A stretch of DNA of 64,000 nucleotides, taken from positions 9,233,203 through 9,297,202 of the forward strand of contig NW_024037057.1 in the NCBI RefSeq assembly GCF_015706575.1. Reading direction: 5' to 3'. Under the pieces are notes generated by a model. That model was not told where the DNA came from, did no database searches, and saw only the letters and a list, made by a program, of their open reading frames with translations. A program made the translations under genes and the position numbers. Shown in pieces: positions 10,501 to 19,049 of this stretch (positions are counted from its first letter, which is position 1; every line of letters starts with the position of its first letter). Origin of the DNA: Patiria miniata. Its lineage: Eukaryota > Echinodermata > Asteroidea > Valvatida > Asterinidae.

Positions 10501-13280
10501 TATGTGAATTTTTCTGTCAACAACAGGTTTGAAGGAAATAAATTAAAATTGTAGAGTGTGTTTCAAAAGTTTTCTACAATTTCAGATACAAACTTATATT
10601 TGTGACTCGTGAGTAAGTAATCTTAGCAAACCCATCGCAGTAGTTCGTCTGATTCCTATAGGAATTGACATTTCTAATTAAGAAACAGTTCGACCTTGCT
10701 GAAGAAAAGGTCCCATCTATACTGCCCAGTTTACACAATTACTGTAATCGAGGCATATGCTGGCCCAAATTAAACATTTCATAAAAACAGGTGAAGTTGC
10801 AATCAATTAAGTGCTGTATTTATGCCGTATCTAATACAATGAGCCCCTTTTCTTCAAGTTCGTAACTATAATTTGGTGAAGTCTGGTAAGGCCGCGTAGG
10901 AGTTCTTACTCACGGAATCCATTGTTCGAGGAAATATGTTCTTATTTGGATAGTGCTGCACACAAACATCATTTGAGACCATCGTGATTAAATCATGCAT
11001 TTAAATATACTCTACTCTGTCGAAGCTGACAGCACAGAAATTCGAGTTTAATCAAATCCATGTATATCATTTGCTGAAATCTAGGTTAATAGGTTGCTGT
11101 CTTTATTGGTGATTCGTAGATATCTCATCTGTTTAATCAATTTGAATGTTACTGTATTAAAGCATGGAGGAAAAAAAACTTCCTCCATGATTAACCCTAA
11201 ACGGGCCGGGGCGGAATCCGCCCCCCCCCCCCTCAACTTTTCCCGCGATAGCTGTAAAATATATTTTTTTCGCGACCCGAGCCGTTATGACTTTTTAGCC
11301 TCGAACCTTGCGCATCTTTTGATACCAAAAACATAAAAATGTTACGGTATTTTACTTTCCCTGTAAGGAGAGTTGAGTAAAATGGCGGGGGAAAAAGAGC
11401 GCCTCTTGCGTATTAAGGAAGGTCCTTACCCGAATTGTCTGGATATGGTTGTACCTCACACGAAGCCGACGCTACAGCGCTGTTCGACAAGATTAGGTGT
11501 ATTTCAATCTGACCCCGTGCAGTAAACATCTCTGCAGGAAGATTTTCACTGAACGAGTACAACTGTGGGGCACCGGGAACGCCATCACGCATCGATGCAT
11601 AAATGGAGTTAGGCCAACTTTGAAAGAATTGGCACGCCGCCCGCAAACCCATCCGTTCTGTAGATGTTATATTCCAGCAGTACTGTTTGTAAAGCGAATG
11701 CTGAAAGGGATCTTGAGAGGATGTTGATATTGACAGGGTGTGGTTTGCATCTACGATGTGCATGTGTTCACAGCTCAACAACGCCACTGCGAAAAAAACG
11801 TTAACAATATTAATTTTCTTCTCAAGGCAGACCAAGCTATTGTCAGAAATTAAGCTGTAACATCCCAACCCAAAAATTACAAAACTCACTGTACTAACAG
11901 TGTAGTACGTATGACAAAAATCTGAAAGCAAATAATTTGTGAATTTTGACCCTATATTGTACCACATCCAAAGCACGCATGGATGGCACGTATGGATAAA
12001 TACACTCAATCAAAATAGAAAGTCCCCCCTTAATGTTTTTTTTGTCTGACTCAAAAACGACTGGGCACATCTTGCTCAAATTACGACTGATCAGTACAGA
12101 AATTCCTTAGCAATCCAGTCATACTCTTCTTTTGGCCCAAAACAGTGATAATGTGTACACAATTATGCAATTTAGGCCAATGGCAATTGCTGCTGAAAAA
12201 GGGTGCACATCTGTATGATATGCGTGCAAGGTGAGCAGTGGCGTAGCCACCGGGGGGTGTGGGGGGGGGCGACCGCCCCCAATGAAACCTTGTCGCTCCC
12301 CCCAGTCCCCCCCCCCCCCCACTGAGATTTTGACATTCTAAAAAATATATCATTGATCTACATGACGCCATGGGCGTCAATCCTGGGCGGCGGAGGGGGG
12401 GGGGGGACAGGGGGCATGTCTCCCCCCCCCCCCCCACACTTTTTGAAGGGTGGGGGACACAATATCAAATTCCCCCCCCCCCAGATTTTTGAACTCGTGT
12501 CTCATTTACAGGGCCCTATTATGTACTACAATGTATCTTTTGCTTAGAAAATATTGGTTAAAGTGGTCAGAAATTGCCTCAGATAGCACCACAGAGCATT
12601 TAGAATCCAACAATTTTCGGGGCCCTTTCGGGGCCCCCGAACCCTACGCCGTAAGGGCTTCGCGCTTTGCGCTTCGCGCTTCGCGCTCACATCAGTTCTG
12701 ATCAAGGTATGTCCGCCCCCCTCCACTTTTGAGAAGCAATTGACGCCCCTTCATGACGCCCCCCATGAAATGTTCCAGCCCCCCCCCCCCCCAGCGCCCC
12801 CCCCCAACTGAAAAATTCCTGGCTACGCCACTGAAGGTGAGTGTGAACCACAATTTGCCCGTATAAAAAAATGCAACTGTTTTCGGTATCGTTTGTCATA
12901 AATTGCTTAAATTCTTACACATTATCACTGTTTTAGGCCAAATAAGGAGTAAGACTGGATTTAAGTATTGGAAGGGGGGACTTTCTTTTTTTGGTTGAGT
13001 AAAGGTCATGCAGCGAGGTTTTGGTTTATATATTTTACTTTTTCGATCTATTTATTTACTTTTTCGATCTATATATTTGACTTCTTTTTTTAATATATTT
13101 CCACCTTTATAAATCCAGATCTCGTGTGAGTGCAACTTGGCCATCACCGATAGTTCATGTACAAACAGAGAACTCTCTGTTTCATCAGGACTATCCGAGT
13201 AATTCACCGGCAAATCACGTACCTGCGAGTTGAAAGCAACGGCAGATAACCAACACGAGAAACAGCACACAACGACCCAT
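444..13280 (-). CDS. CUB/LDLa/LRR receptor gene (5' part, runs off left edge)
   Basis: Twenty exons are readable on the minus strand: 13280-13223, 11786-11430, 9939-9556, 9339-9223, 8677-8201, 8053-7940, 7105-6992, 6254-5898, 5669-5559, 5393-5280, 4976-4742, 4236-4115, 3837-3742, 3593-3249, 2891-2769, 2309-2187, 1924-1807, 1509-1438, 770-699 and 515-444. All have AG acceptors and GT donors. Phase is 1 throughout except the split fifth CUB (phase 2) and the LRR exons (phase 2), so about 1193 residues join without a stop. Order: signal peptide, CUB, CUB, LDLa, CUB, LDLa x2, CUB, LDLa x2, CUB, LDLa, CUB, LDLa x2, LRR cap, LRR x3. LDLa modules followed by 24-residue LRRs encoded in 72-nt exons are typical of LGR/relaxin-receptor and snail GRL101-type GPCRs. 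I infer a secreted-side ligand receptor whose seven-helix part lies beyond position 1. A non-GPCR LRR receptor is possible. Confidence 0.85.
1016..1337. mobile_element. PIF/Harbinger-like MITE, copy 1
   Basis: The ends are inverted: GGCCAAAAACGTCTCCGGTT on the left and AACCGGATACGTTTTTGGCC on the right. The flanks are TAA and TGA, one mismatch from a 3-bp TWA duplication. It shares its interior with 36893-37208 (words such as 'ggaatcctgctgctgc' and 'aagctccataccagaaaccgga'), which has a perfect TTA duplication. There is no coding capacity. It lies in an LRR intron. Confidence 0.75.
1807..1924 (-). CDS. Exon 17: LRR N-terminal cap (LRRNT)
   Basis: The exon begins in phase 1 and ends in phase 2. 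It encodes [13 protein letters not shown], the CPxxCxC pattern of LRRNT caps, followed by a further cysteine and a first half-repeat ending VEDL. The phase change to 2 fits the LRR exons that follow. Confidence 0.82.
2187..2309 (-). CDS. Exon 16: LDLa module 8
   Basis: A single-exon module beginning [17 protein letters not shown] and ending [18 protein letters not shown]. It is the last LDLa before the leucine-rich repeats. Donor GTACGA is weak. Confidence 0.83.
2574..2703. repeat. Short inverted-repeat element (130 bp)
   Basis: The two halves are near-perfect reverse complements: CACTGCAAAAGCTGTAGTGT at the left and GCAGTTTTTGCAGTG at the right, with GTATCTATATAGGAC facing GTCCTATATAGATAC in the middle. 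This would fold as one long hairpin. No clear target duplication is seen. A partial related sequence (2500-2550) precedes it. Confidence 0.6.
2769..2891 (-). CDS. Exon 15: LDLa module 7
   Basis: A single-exon module ending [17 protein letters not shown], with the calcium-site aspartate and glutamate present (RDE instead of SDE). Phase 1-1, donor GTACGT. Confidence 0.83.
3249..3593 (-). CDS. Exon 14: CUB domain 6
   Basis: A 345-nt phase 1-1 exon with the best CUB match in the gene: [15 protein letters not shown], then [20 protein letters not shown] (the classic SPGYPxxYPxxxxCxW motif) and [18 protein letters not shown] (the C-terminal strand). Donor GTAAGT. Confidence 0.92.
3742..3837 (-). 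CDS. Exon 13: degenerate LDLa module 6
   Basis: A short 96-nt phase 1-1 exon starts [18 protein letters not shown] and ends RGRPLCSR. It has only four cysteines and no S-D-E calcium site, so it is a shortened or decayed LDLa-type module. Its length in codons and strong donor (GTAAGG) keep it in frame. Confidence 0.65.
4115..4976 (-). CDS. Exons 11-12: CUB domain 5, split by an internal intron
   Basis: Exon 4976-4742 starts [17 protein letters not shown] and includes [17 protein letters not shown]; exon 4236-4115 supplies the C-terminal half ([20 protein letters not shown]). They join in phase 2, and 235 plus 122 nt gives 357, the same length as the one-exon CUB domains. This is the only CUB in the gene with an internal intron. 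Confidence 0.82.
5280..5393 (-). CDS. Exon 10: LDLa module 5
   Basis: A single-exon LDLa module ending [16 protein letters not shown]. Phase 1-1. The donor GTGCGA is a weak match to consensus but in phase. Confidence 0.85.
5559..5669 (-). CDS. Exon 9: LDLa module 4
   Basis: A single-exon LDLa module ending [16 protein letters not shown]. Phase 1-1, acceptor TTTCAG, donor GTAAGT. Confidence 0.87.
5898..6254 (-). CDS. Exon 8: CUB domain 4
   Basis: A 357-nt phase 1-1 exon begins [14 protein letters not shown] and contains [15 protein letters not shown], the CUB first-disulphide region, with a second cysteine pair downstream (LCRVTF and VKECF). Confidence 0.8.
6992..7105 (-). CDS. Exon 7: LDLa module 3
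   Basis: A single-exon LDLa module with six cysteines, ending [16 protein letters not shown]. Phase 1-1, donor GTAAGT. Confidence 0.87.
7484..7749. repeat. Probable inverted-repeat element in intron
   Basis: ATTCGATTTCGTC near 7486 is mirrored by GACGAAATCGAAT near 7735, and the stretch between repeats short motifs such as 'attcgtc' and 'agatcaaa'. It is non-coding and fills the 0.83-kb intron between LDLa 2 and LDLa 3. The ends are approximate. Confidence 0.35.
7940..8053 (-). CDS. Exon 6: LDLa module 2
   Basis: A single-exon LDLa module containing [16 protein letters not shown]. The usual S-D-E is G-D-E, so the acidic calcium ligands are largely kept. Acceptor CTTGAAG, donor GTAAGA, phase 1-1. 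Confidence 0.85.
8201..8677 (-). CDS. Exon 5: CUB domain 3 (long)
   Basis: A 477-nt phase 1-1 exon begins [14 protein letters not shown] and includes [17 protein letters not shown], the conserved CUB core. It is about 40 residues longer than a standard CUB because of a Ser/Gly/Pro-rich insertion after the first strand (around [20 protein letters not shown]). Confidence 0.8.
9223..9339 (-). CDS. Exon 4: LDL receptor class A module 1
   Basis: One exon encodes one complete six-cysteine LDLa module, with the calcium-binding end [17 protein letters not shown]. The acceptor is CTGCAG and the donor GTGAGT, both phase 1. Confidence 0.85.
9556..9939 (-). CDS. Exon 3: CUB domain 2
   Basis: A 384-nt phase 1-1 exon starts [13 protein letters not shown] and contains [14 protein letters not shown], the typical first strands and cysteine pair of CUB domains. 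Several NxS/T sites are visible, as expected for an extracellular domain. Donor GTATAC is weak but keeps phase. Confidence 0.75.
11187..11340 (+). repeat. Dispersed GC-palindrome repeat, copy 1
   Basis: The sequence runs from 'taaccctaaacgggccgg' through the palindrome GCGGAATCCGC and a C-tract to 'ttgataccaaaaacat'. A reverse-complement relative lies at 48484-48640. It is non-coding and sits just upstream of the CUB1 acceptor side of a 1.5-kb intron. Confidence 0.6.
11430..11786 (-). CDS. Exon 2: CUB domain 1 (divergent)
   Basis: This 357-nt phase 1-1 exon encodes about 119 residues from [18 protein letters not shown] to YPDNS. It has the length and beta-strand-like pattern of a CUB domain and four cysteines, but lacks the usual CG start. 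Exon 2 directly follows the signal peptide. The acceptor is TTTTTTTCGCAG and the donor is GTAAGG. I call it CUB by length, phase and position, with lower certainty than the later CUB exons. Confidence 0.6.
12236..12833. mobile_element. hAT-like non-autonomous element with 8-bp TSD
   Basis: The ends are inverted: CAGTGGCGTAGCCA and TGGCTACGCCACTG. They are flanked on both sides by AAGGTGAG (12228-12235 and 12834-12841), a perfect 8-bp duplication typical of hAT. The 598-bp interior is C- and G-tract rich and non-coding. Single-ended or decayed relatives lie near 23231-24422 and 43313. It sits in intron 1 of the minus-strand gene. Confidence 0.88.
13223..13280 (-). CDS. Exon 1: start codon and signal peptide of CUB/LDLa/LRR gene
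   Basis: The ATG at 13280 opens [19 protein letters not shown], a short basic start followed by a hydrophobic core, then a strong donor (CAG|GTACGT) in phase 1. That phase matches the acceptor of the next CUB exon. A different frame over the same bases starts earlier but gives no signal peptide and does not splice in phase, so this start is preferred. Confidence 0.75.
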
Positions 13281-13289
13281 CTCCACTCA

Positions 13290-13752
13290 CTCGAGAAGCA
13301 TTAATATGTTCTGGTGTAGAAAATGGGGAACAATTGCATTAATCAAAGGTCCGAAGCCATGAATTTGAAGAGTACTGAATTTTCCCCCAAAAAAATCAGA
13401 GAATAATAAAATAATAAACTGGTGAGCTAGTGGTAAGAGCAAAGAGATGGGTTTTGAGAAGCTTCTTGAAAATGTGGATAGATTGGGAGTCTCTGATGTG
13501 TAATGGGATCTTGTTCCATTCTTAAGGACCTGCAATGGAGAATGTTTTGTCTCCTGTACTCTTGGTGGTGATGGGTGTCTGTAAGCGGGACTTATCAGAT
13601 GAAGACCTGAGCCCCTCCCTAGTATACCAGGTTCATGAAAGGAAAGAAGTTCAGCCAAGTAGGGGGAGCTGAGCCGTGTTGTGACTTGTAGACATGCCTG
13701 AGTAATTTGAAAAGGATTCGTTGTTTGAGTGCTAACCTGAGAAGCCACTCTG
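13290..13752. other. Upstream flank of the minus-strand gene, repeat-like
   Basis: This stretch directly upstream of the ATG at 13280 must hold the 5' UTR or promoter unless another non-coding exon exists. It contains text such as 'gttccattcttaaggacctgcaatggag' broken by phrases typical of non-LTR retrotransposon tails, so it looks like an old repeat. An open frame on the minus strand here has no recognisable domain. No clear TATA box is seen. Confidence 0.3.
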
Positions 13753-13799
13753 AGTAGTGTGTTGGGTCTCTATTGCACAAAAGAACTAAAACAATATGG

Positions 13800-14560
13800 C
13801 CTAATTAACATAATAATAAAATACCCTTAATGATTTATTGCACAATGGATATTAATGATTTTTGAACAATGGGTATCCCTTAAATGTTTATAGCACAATG
13901 GCATCCCTTAAATGTTTATTGCACAATGGCATCCCTTAAATGTTTATTGCACAATGGCATCCCTTAAATGACTATTGCACAAAGGGTATCCCTTAAATGA
14001 TTATTGCACAATGGCCATCCCTTAAATGTTTATTGCACAATGGCATCCCTTAAATGTTTATTGCACAGTGGCATCCCTTAAATGTTTATTGCACAATGGC
14101 ATCCCTTAAATGACTATTGCACAAAGGGTATCCCTTAAATGATTATTGCACAATGGCCATCCCTTAAATGTTTATTGCACAATGGCTATCCCTTAAATGA
14201 TTATTGCACAAGGGCTATCCCTTAAATGTTTATTGCACAATGGCATCCCTTAAATGTTTATTGCACAAAGGCTATCCCTTAAATGGTTATTGCACAATGG
14301 CATCCCTTAAATGTTTATTGCACAAAGGCTATCCCTTAAATGATTATTGCACAATGGCCATCCCTTAAATGTTTATTGCACACTGGCTATCCCTTAAATG
14401 TTTATTGCACAATGGCTATCCCTTAAATGATTATTGCACAATGGCTATCCCTTAAATGTTTATTGCACAATGGCTATCCCTTAAATGATTATTGCTCAAT
14501 GGCTATCCCTTAAATGTTTATTGCACAATGGCTATCCCTTAAATGATTATAGCACAAAGC
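13800..14560 (+). repeat. 27-28 bp minisatellite in left foldback arm
   Basis: About 27 copies of TTATTGCACAATGGCATCCC plus TTAAATG follow one another, with small variants (CTATCCC, GGTATCCC, GATTATTG). Some higher-order repetition of variant blocks is visible. Its reverse complement is the array at 15797-16200. Confidence 0.9.
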
Positions 14561-14630
14561 CTTACATCGTGTAGCGCAGAAGGATGATGGAAATATTAAA
14601 TAATTTCGAGTCCGTAGTAAACGATTTACT

Positions 14631-14813
14631 ATGGCTTCACCAACGGAGCGTGAGCTCGGTCAATTAGCGGGAAATATTGTAAAGATGAGTCGTGATATGC
14701 CAGAGGATGGAAGTCAACGTCAGTGGGGAAAGTTGATGTTGAATCTTGGTTCAACAAGGGGTGCAGTCATCATCCCTCGTCTATTACTTACACCATGGAG
14801 TTTCTATTATTAG
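14631..14813 (+). pseudogene. Reading frame at inner end of left TIR (transposon remnant)
   Basis: The frame MASPTERELGQLAGNIVKM continues to MLNLGSTRG and stops at 14813. The same start is encoded in the right arm on the opposite strand (15720 downward). I do not recognise the protein. Short further open stretches in other frames follow (for example VRRCTAGRVPVRVYGRF near 14890), so the centre looks like decayed transposon coding sequence. Confidence 0.4.
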
Positions 14814-15796
14814 ATAACGAACTTGAATCCTGACTGATCTCGACTCAAGATATGCTAGTTTTGGGTATGATATAGAAGATCTCTTATGGATGTAAGAAGA
14901 TGTACTGCAGGACGGGTGCCTGTTCGTGTTTATGGAAGATTTAAATGTCTTTACAGTAAAGATGTCACAAAACTGATGGCCAATCATCCTCCTTGTCTAA
15001 TACGGAGCATTAAATATTTCTGCTGAGACTACACATGATATGAAGGAGAAATAAAAGAAAATCCACTGATCGGTCTACGGATGTTCAAGTTGTTGAACAT
15101 GGAGCTAAACGAGATCAAGAAACGGAAGAGTGTGATTGTAAATTCTCTCCTAACGTAACGGTCCTTTTTAAGGACAGCACATTTTCAAAGAAGAGATTGG
15201 AATTCCACGTCTGTTTTTTTTTCCCCAGCTATCTGCATCTTTCTATTTTCGTATGTAAGTACACTCACAACCAGTCCTTTTCAGGACTATGTTTAATAGG
15301 TCTTTTTTCTGGACTAACAAATTCTCAAAAAAAAAAGAGATTGGAATTTCATGTCTGTGTATTATTTTTCCCCCAGGGTTTTGTTTGCATACTCTACAGT
15401 CTCGTTCATCTCGTTTTACTTTAGCAAAAATTCATAAGCGCTATGTGTAATACCACAACGGTGACATGCGGTAATAAGCCGATCGATCGTGGCGTCTTTA
15501 TAGTAACGTCGTTTCCATTGAGTGAGAGCGCAAAAAGTTTGGCTCCAGTCACTAAATCGATTCTCCTCTCTACATCAAAACATGTCGGCTTTCGTTAAAC
15601 CAAGATTCAACATCAACTTTTCCCACTGACGTTGACTTCCATCCTCTGGCACATCACGACTCATCTTTACAATATTTCCCGCTAATTGACCGAGCTGACG
15701 CTCCGTTGGTGAAGCCATAGTTAATCGTATACTACGGACTCGAAATTGTTTAATATTTCCATCATCCTTCTGGGCTACACGATGTAAGGCTTTGTG

Positions 15797-16200
15797 CTAT
15801 AATCATTTAAGGGATAGCCATTGTGCAATAAACATTTAAGGGATGGCCATTGTGCAATAATCATTTAAGGGATAGCCATTGTGCAATAATCATTTAAGGG
15901 ATGGCCATTGTGCAATAATCATTTAAGGGATAGCCAGTGTGCAATAAACATTTAAGGGATGGCCATTGTGCAATAAACATTTAAGGGATAGCCATTGTGC
16001 AATAATCATTTAAGGGATAGCCATTGTGCAGTAATCATTTAAGGGATGCCATTGTACAATAAACATTTAAGGGATACCCGTTGTGCAATAAACATTTAAG
16101 GGGTGGCCATTGTGCAATAAACATTTAAGGGATGCCACTGTGCAATAAACATTTAAGGGATACCAATTGTTCAAAAATCATTAATATCCACTGTACAATA
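15797..16200 (-). repeat. 27-28 bp minisatellite in right foldback arm
   Basis: This is the reverse-complement counterpart of 13800-14560, with fewer copies (about 14). The difference in copy number makes the two arms unequal in length. Confidence 0.9.
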
Positions 16201-16289
16201 AACCATTAAGGGTATTTTATTATTATGTTAATTAGGCCCTATTGCTTTAGTTCTTCTGTGCAATAGAGACCCAACACACTACTACTCTG

Positions 16290-17540
16290 TTTTAAACATA
16301 ACCACCATCCATTTGCAATTAGCTTTGCAAATGTAACGTCTTTCTTTAAGCTCAATCTACACTTATATTTAATTTTGAATTATATGGCTGCATGTCAACA
16401 TTTTTCATCAATTTGGCTTTCATTTTTGTGTGTGCCGTCACTACAGTTATCGGGGCTCCAAGTGCTTAAATTTCATACCTAAAGTAAAAACAGTTTGATA
16501 ATTTTTGAAGGCAGTTGAATCGTTTTCATTAGAAAAGATGTCAGCATGCATACGAGGCCAAATGAGAAGGACTAGCGCAGAAGAAGACAGGGAACGTGTA
16601 AAATATATATACAACTTTGACAGAGGGTCGCTTTTTATAAAAATAAAAATAAAAATTTAAAAAAAGGTTTTATCCCTTGTAAATATATGCAATTTAACCA
16701 AGAGACGTGAACAAGTCGCGGTTTATGTTAATTAAGGTGTGTATTCAGAGCTAACCTGTTTTCCTCCACCACTCATATATCACAATCAGCAATTAGATAG
16801 AGGCACGCCAACCCAATTTGCAGTAATTTATTCCTTTCTAGATGACACTTCCAAGTGGCTGATCACCGTGAATAGAAGACGGTTCCACTGTAATGGACTC
16901 CACCGGTTCGCCCCGGTGTTTCTGGCAGTGGCTGCAACATGCGCCGCAGCACCTTATAATAATGGGTCTCATATTTCTGATCAACTTCATTTACCTTTCC
17001 TATCTTTGATAATAGACATAATTTCCAGCGCCTTGAGTACCTAATTGTTGGTAGATACGAGCGCTGTATAAGACTACGGTATTTTATTTATTTATTTAAC
17101 GTCAAAGGGGAAAAAAAACAAATCATTCAGGCGCTTAAAATCCTAGGCCAACCGTTTCTATGCGCCAATGTCATCTGCGATTATTATAAACAATAATATT
17201 ACATTTCCCACATATTAAGAAATTCCCGCTTTTTCTGGTTTCCCGTTATTTTTGTTGCGATATTGCACTTGCGTTTGGATACGAACCTGTGTGGATAAAA
17301 AGAAGTCAGTTTCAATCGCAACCGATCGATTTTTTCGATAAAGTAAATCATATATTTATTTTGCGACGGTTTTTTCCCCAATGTGACCACGTTTGCGACT
17401 TTATTAAAGAAATCAGGATAAGCTTAAAACAATGTTTGGAAAATGACGTGCACCTTTACCAGAAATAAATTAAATAAGTAAGATTTGAGGCTTTGCATGG
17501 TGGAGATACTAAATAATGAAAGGTTTGCGGAAACGCCATG
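16290..17540. other. Intergenic, no gene seen
   Basis: AT-rich DNA without a convincing exon. A fragment resembling a SINE 3' tail ('agatacgagcgctgtataag' near 17055) followed by TTTATTTATTTA is present. The short open frames lack motifs and splice context. Confidence 0.5.
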
Positions 17541-17557
17541 TGCGAATAATTTCTCAA

Positions 17558-17830
17558 CTAAGAGAATGGTTCTGAAAAGAACCAGAGGTATAAACTCGAC
17601 GTTCCGGTCAGTATGCTCTGACCGTCTTCAGGAGACTTGAATAAGCAAAATCTACTAAAGTACTCACCTAGGCGAAGTTTTCCCCTTTGGAAGTAAAAAC
17701 TCCAACGGTAACGTAGGGAACCCACAGCGTGCGATGCCGCTGTGTTGAGCTCTGTCGAGTGACTAGACGGACGAGGTCTCGCACTGTCGCGCAATCGTCA
17801 AGATGAGCGCGCGGAGGCGTGTTGATGAAA
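17558..17830 (-). mobile_element. Possible Penelope-like fragment with hammerhead-like core
   Basis: Read on the minus strand, CTGAAGA (17631-17625) is followed by a perfect stem CGGTCAG/CTGACCG with a 6-nt loop and then GAACGTC. The order CUGANGA, stem II, GAA(A) is that of the hammerhead ribozymes carried by Penelope-like retroelements. The base after GAA is C instead of A, so it may be inactive. Upstream on the same strand is a GC-rich stretch ('cgacagagctcaacacag', 'gcatcgcacgctgtggg') unlike the surroundings. No reverse transcriptase is seen. Confidence 0.35.
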
Positions 17831-17899
17831 ACTACGGGTAATGATTGATCAGATCCAATGATTATCAACCCATGCGCCCATCCTCTATTTCCCAAGGCT

Positions 17900-18780
17900 T
17901 TTCTACATTTGCTTTTTACTGATCTTGAGTAAAAACTCCACTTGCCCTTGCATTAGTTTTGCCACTATGACCGTTAATGCTGCCTTCGCATACAGATTCC
18001 ACGGTATGTGCAATGTAACATGAAAGCCATTAAACAATTAAGAATGCATGATCGGTTTTGACATTGAAAAAGTAGCGAATGGCTACAGAGGCCATTATAA
18101 AATTAAGAACACACGATGGGATTTAACCGGAAAATCTGGAATATCGACTCCAGAACATCGAATCTAAAGAATCGACGCTTATATTTTGAGTTGCTCTTAC
18201 ATTAATTTCGATTCGCCAAGCACTTGGTCTTAATGTCATCATCACTTACTCTGAATGAATGATGACTAGGTGGCGAAGGCTTTTAATAAATTACTCCGAT
18301 TGATTTGGTAAACACTCAATCAAGCTCAAATATACGGCTGATGCGACAAAGCGGTTGTTTACTTACTTTGGGCTGACAGGTGCACCAACGCAGGAAACTG
18401 TGTTTGATTGTTCGAGATGCGTGGGGCACGTCGCCAAATAAAAAGACTACTCCAATCAGGAATCTCCAGTCAGCATTAGGTAAATTAATATGTAGAGCGG
18501 ATGAAATGACCAGGACAGATCTTTGCACAACTCCAATATATAAATAAGCATTGCATGCAGACAGCCGGGAATTTATATTTTGTAAACTAAAGATTCGCAT
18601 AGTATTGGCGCGTTACTTCATTGCATGTTGACATGATGCTGCGGTCCCCCTGTCGTTGTGGTGCGTCTAATAATGATGTTTAGTGAAGGCCTTCCTCTTT
18701 TGGTACACGATTCTTGCACGGCAACTTGATCGGTTCTGTACCTAGCACGGATAGCACCATAGTTGAAATCTCGTTTTAAA
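17900..18780. other. Intergenic, no gene seen
   Basis: Ordinary AT-rich sequence. Open frames up to about 94 codons occur on the minus strand (18600-18316) without a recognisable domain or convincing splice context. Confidence 0.4.
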
Positions 18781-18784
18781 TGTT

Positions 18785-19010
18785 ATTTTTTAATCTGTTT
18801 GTCTGTTAGGATGTGTCTGTTGTCAGTCTGTTTTGTTTGGTTGTTTATTTGTCTTTGTTTGTCTTTCTTTAATATTTCATTTAGTTTTAATTTATTTTGT
18901 ATTTTATTTGTAATTGAAATTTGTTTTGTTTTATGTATTTGTTTGGTAGGTTGTCTGTTTGCTTGTTGGGTTGTGTGTTTGTTGGGGTGTTTGTCTGTTT
19001 TTCCAAACAT
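18785..19010 (+). repeat. Low-complexity T/G-rich tract
   Basis: Irregular TGTTTGTTTG-like and TTTATTTG-like runs fill about 225 bp. They give open frames on both strands (Cys/Phe/Leu-rich on plus, Lys/Gln/Thr-rich on minus) that are composition artefacts. Confidence 0.8.
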
Positions 19011-19049
19011 GGGTACATCATACATTGACATTGCCATGGTTACGGGTCT

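Larger units (their letters stand above)
13753..16283. mobile_element. Foldback transposon with long TIRs, 6-bp TSD (Polinton-like ends)
   Basis: The element is 2531 bp. It begins AGTAGTGTGTTGGG and ends CCCAACACACTACT, and both sides carry ACTCTG (13747-13752 and 16284-16289). The arms are about 1.0 kb (left, to near 14755) and 0.69 kb (right, from near 15596). Each arm holds an array of about 27-bp repeats (TATTGCACAATGG plus ATCCCTTAAATG) and then the same inward-facing reading frame starting MASPTERELGQLAG. A 6-bp duplication with 5'-AG ends and long TIRs fits Polinton/Maverick-derived elements; sea-urchin TU-type foldback elements are the alternative. The centre is decayed and has no full gene. 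Confidence 0.82.

Noticed and set aside
12081-12547. Gly/Pro-rich frames on both strands
   Set aside because: They are translations of G- and C-tracts inside the hAT-like element.
13287-13748. 153-codon open frame on the minus strand just upstream of the CUB/LDLa/LRR gene
   Set aside because: No domain, Ser/Leu/Pro-rich, repeat-like DNA, and it ends at the foldback insertion. The signal peptide at 13280 in another frame is a better start.
13800-14560. CRISPR array
   Set aside because: The repeats are directly adjacent minisatellite units without spacers, inside a eukaryotic transposon.
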